Source of the DNA: an uncultured Fretibacterium sp.
GTDB taxonomy: Bacteria > Synergistota > Synergistia > Synergistales > Aminobacteriaceae
Direction of reading: 5' to 3'
Assembly (NCBI GenBank): GCA_937892105.1
Contig: CALAUZ010000340.1
Coordinates: 1 to 6,774 of the forward strand
DNA: 6,774 nt
Positions 6,298-6,774 of this stretch are shown one piece after another. Made by a program: the position numbers and the translations under genes. The notes below the pieces were generated by a model. The model did not search any database, was not told the origin of the DNA, and saw only the letters and a list, made by a program, of their open reading frames with translations. Positions within the stretch are counted from its first letter, which is position 1. Every line of letters starts with the position of its first letter.

Positions 6298-6327
6298 CTA
6301 TAAAATCTCCGGCCTAAAATGAGTTGC

Positions 6328-6375
6328 GGGGGCAAATATCCTCTTGCTGAGTGAATAGAAAAGGCCTCTGCCCCC
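6328..6375. repeat. 7-bp perfect inverted repeat flanking 34 bases
   Basis: GGGGGCA (6328-6334) and TGCCCCC (6369-6375) are perfect inverted copies 34 bases apart, between the tnpB remnant and the BspA fragment. Read leftward, it follows the BspA stop by about 45 bases and could be a weak long-loop terminator. It could also be the ends of a tiny inserted element or an unrelated boundary signature. A 29-codon ATG frame (6377-6288, minus) crosses it but has no Shine-Dalgarno and no recognisable product. Confidence 0.45.
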
Positions 6376-6418
6376 ATGACGCTATTATCTTGTCCTGGCA
6401 GATCTACTGTATTATGAT

Positions 6419-6646
6419 CTAGCCGTCAGAACAATACACGGTCGCTCCACGATTAATGCTGACGTTGAATGACTGCCACTGCGCCTTAGTGCCCCCGAAT
6501 TTTACTTCGTTGATTTTTTCGCAGTAGCCAAAGAGATCGTCTCCTATGTATGTAACACTGCTTGGAATGGACACGTACTCAAGCGACGTACAGTTGGCAA
6601 ACGTGCAGTATCCGATTCTCTTAACTGCTCCCAAAGGGATGCTCTC
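6419..6646 (-). pseudogene. C-terminal fragment of a BspA-type leucine-rich-repeat surface protein
   Basis: The frame is open from a TAA at 6649-6647 down to TAG 6421-6419. It shows two repeats of the BspA/LRR_5 kind: VKRIGYCTFANCTSLEYVSIP and then SSVTYIGDDLFGYCEKINEV. A typical last unit follows, with F-G-G-T-K-A-Q-W-Q and the ending GATVYCSDG. This unit and ending are common at the C-terminus of secreted BspA-like proteins of gut and oral anaerobes, which act in adhesion. No ATG or Shine-Dalgarno exists in this frame; the only candidate start is a TTG at 6634. A normal protein would be several hundred residues with a signal peptide, so this is the tail of a gene cut at about 6635-6646, next to the capsid-like fragment. 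Confidence 0.75.
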
Positions 6647-6681
6647 TTATTGCGGAGTTCAATAATTGTAGTCATAGACAT
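6544..6681 (-). pseudogene. 5' end of an HK97-type phage major capsid gene, joined out of frame to the BspA fragment
   Basis: A 45-codon frame starts at ATG 6681 (a second ATG at 6675) with purine-rich GGAGGAAGAGG at 6698-6688. Its first ~20 residues, MSMTTIIELRNKRASLWEQ, have the pattern of the N-terminus of HK97-fold major capsid proteins (M-x-T-I-x-E-L-R-x-K-R-A-x-L-W-E-Q), which normally opens the coiled-coil delta/scaffolding region. After about LRE the frame runs over bases that encode the BspA repeats in another frame, and it stops at TAG 6546-6544. A capsid gene is normally about 400 codons, so this is a prophage scrap. Only about 20 residues support the family call, so it is tentative. 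Confidence 0.5.
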
Positions 6682-6696
6682 AAAATACCTCTTCCT

Positions 6697-6714
6697 CCAG
6701 CATTAGCGTGCTGG
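6697..6714 (-). promoter_or_regulatory. Hairpin overlapping the ribosome binding site of the capsid-like fragment
   Basis: On the minus strand CCAGCA (6714-6709) pairs perfectly with TGCTGG (6702-6697) around a CGCTAA loop. The 3' arm includes the first two G residues of GGAGG (6698-6694), so folding would partly hide that Shine-Dalgarno. A second purine-rich stretch, GAAGAGG, lies closer to the ATG and stays free. The loop contains a TAA that ends the only upstream frame open to the window edge in that register. Confidence 0.4.
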
Positions 6715-6774
6715 GCGCGTAGAATGATTGTTTGTGTGGAAAACTAACAGTGTGAAAAAACGCGAAAAAACTGA
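6704..6774. other. Unassigned window edge upstream of the capsid-like start
   Basis: About 70 bases with two A6 runs (plus-strand AAAAAACGCGAAAAAA). On the minus strand one frame is open from the edge to TAA 6705-6703 (23 codons, ending NHSTRPAR). This is where the end of a prohead protease gene would be expected, but the peptide is not recognisable. No promoter is called. Confidence 0.3.

Noticed and set aside
6288..6377. 29-codon minus-strand ATG frame (MGAEAFSIHSARGY...)
   Set aside because: No Shine-Dalgarno and no recognisable family; it runs through the inverted repeat and is probably chance.
1..6774. CRISPR array, tRNA or rRNA gene
   Set aside because: No regularly spaced repeats and no cloverleaf or conserved rRNA segments were recognised on either strand.

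Overview
The window looks like chromosomal DNA of an anaerobic, fermentative bacterium. It carries a sodium-pumping, biotin-dependent acyl-CoA decarboxylase operon, an ATP-dependent 6-phosphofructokinase, a Rho factor with a long charged N-terminal extension, and a patch of mobile-element and phage debris. Base composition is near balanced by eye. The gene set would fit Synergistota or a Negativicutes-type Bacillota. This taxonomic guess is weak, because no rRNA or marker alignment could be run.

Region 1 (1-2096, minus strand) is the start of an operon transcribed leftward: mmdA (carboxyltransferase), mmdD (OadG-like small membrane subunit), then the first 26 codons of mmdC (biotin carrier), which runs off the left edge. 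The genes are 25-27 bases apart, each with its own strong Shine-Dalgarno. The membrane pump subunit (mmdB/oadB type) is expected beyond the window. Together they would decarboxylate a malonyl-type acyl-CoA, most likely (S)-methylmalonyl-CoA, and export Na+.

Region 2 (2097-2384) is a divergent intergenic region with a good rightward promoter (TAGACA, 16 bp, TATAAT).

Region 3 (2385-5879, plus strand) holds a secreted coiled-coil protein of unknown function, pfkA and rho. A 10-bp GC-rich hairpin separates pfkA from rho.

Region 4 (5880-6774) is a mosaic of gene fragments on the minus strand. Immediately after the rho stop lies the right-end hairpin of an IS200/IS605-type element, with the intact 3' part of a tnpB gene whose N-terminal half is missing. 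Beyond it are a 7-bp inverted repeat, the C-terminal end of a BspA-type leucine-rich-repeat protein, and what looks like the first ~20 codons of an HK97-type phage major capsid gene joined out of frame to the BspA fragment. No complete new system is visible. The most unusual points are this mosaic, the position of the TnpB end against rho, and a 10-A run in mmdD where a one-base slip in either direction would leave only the membrane anchor.
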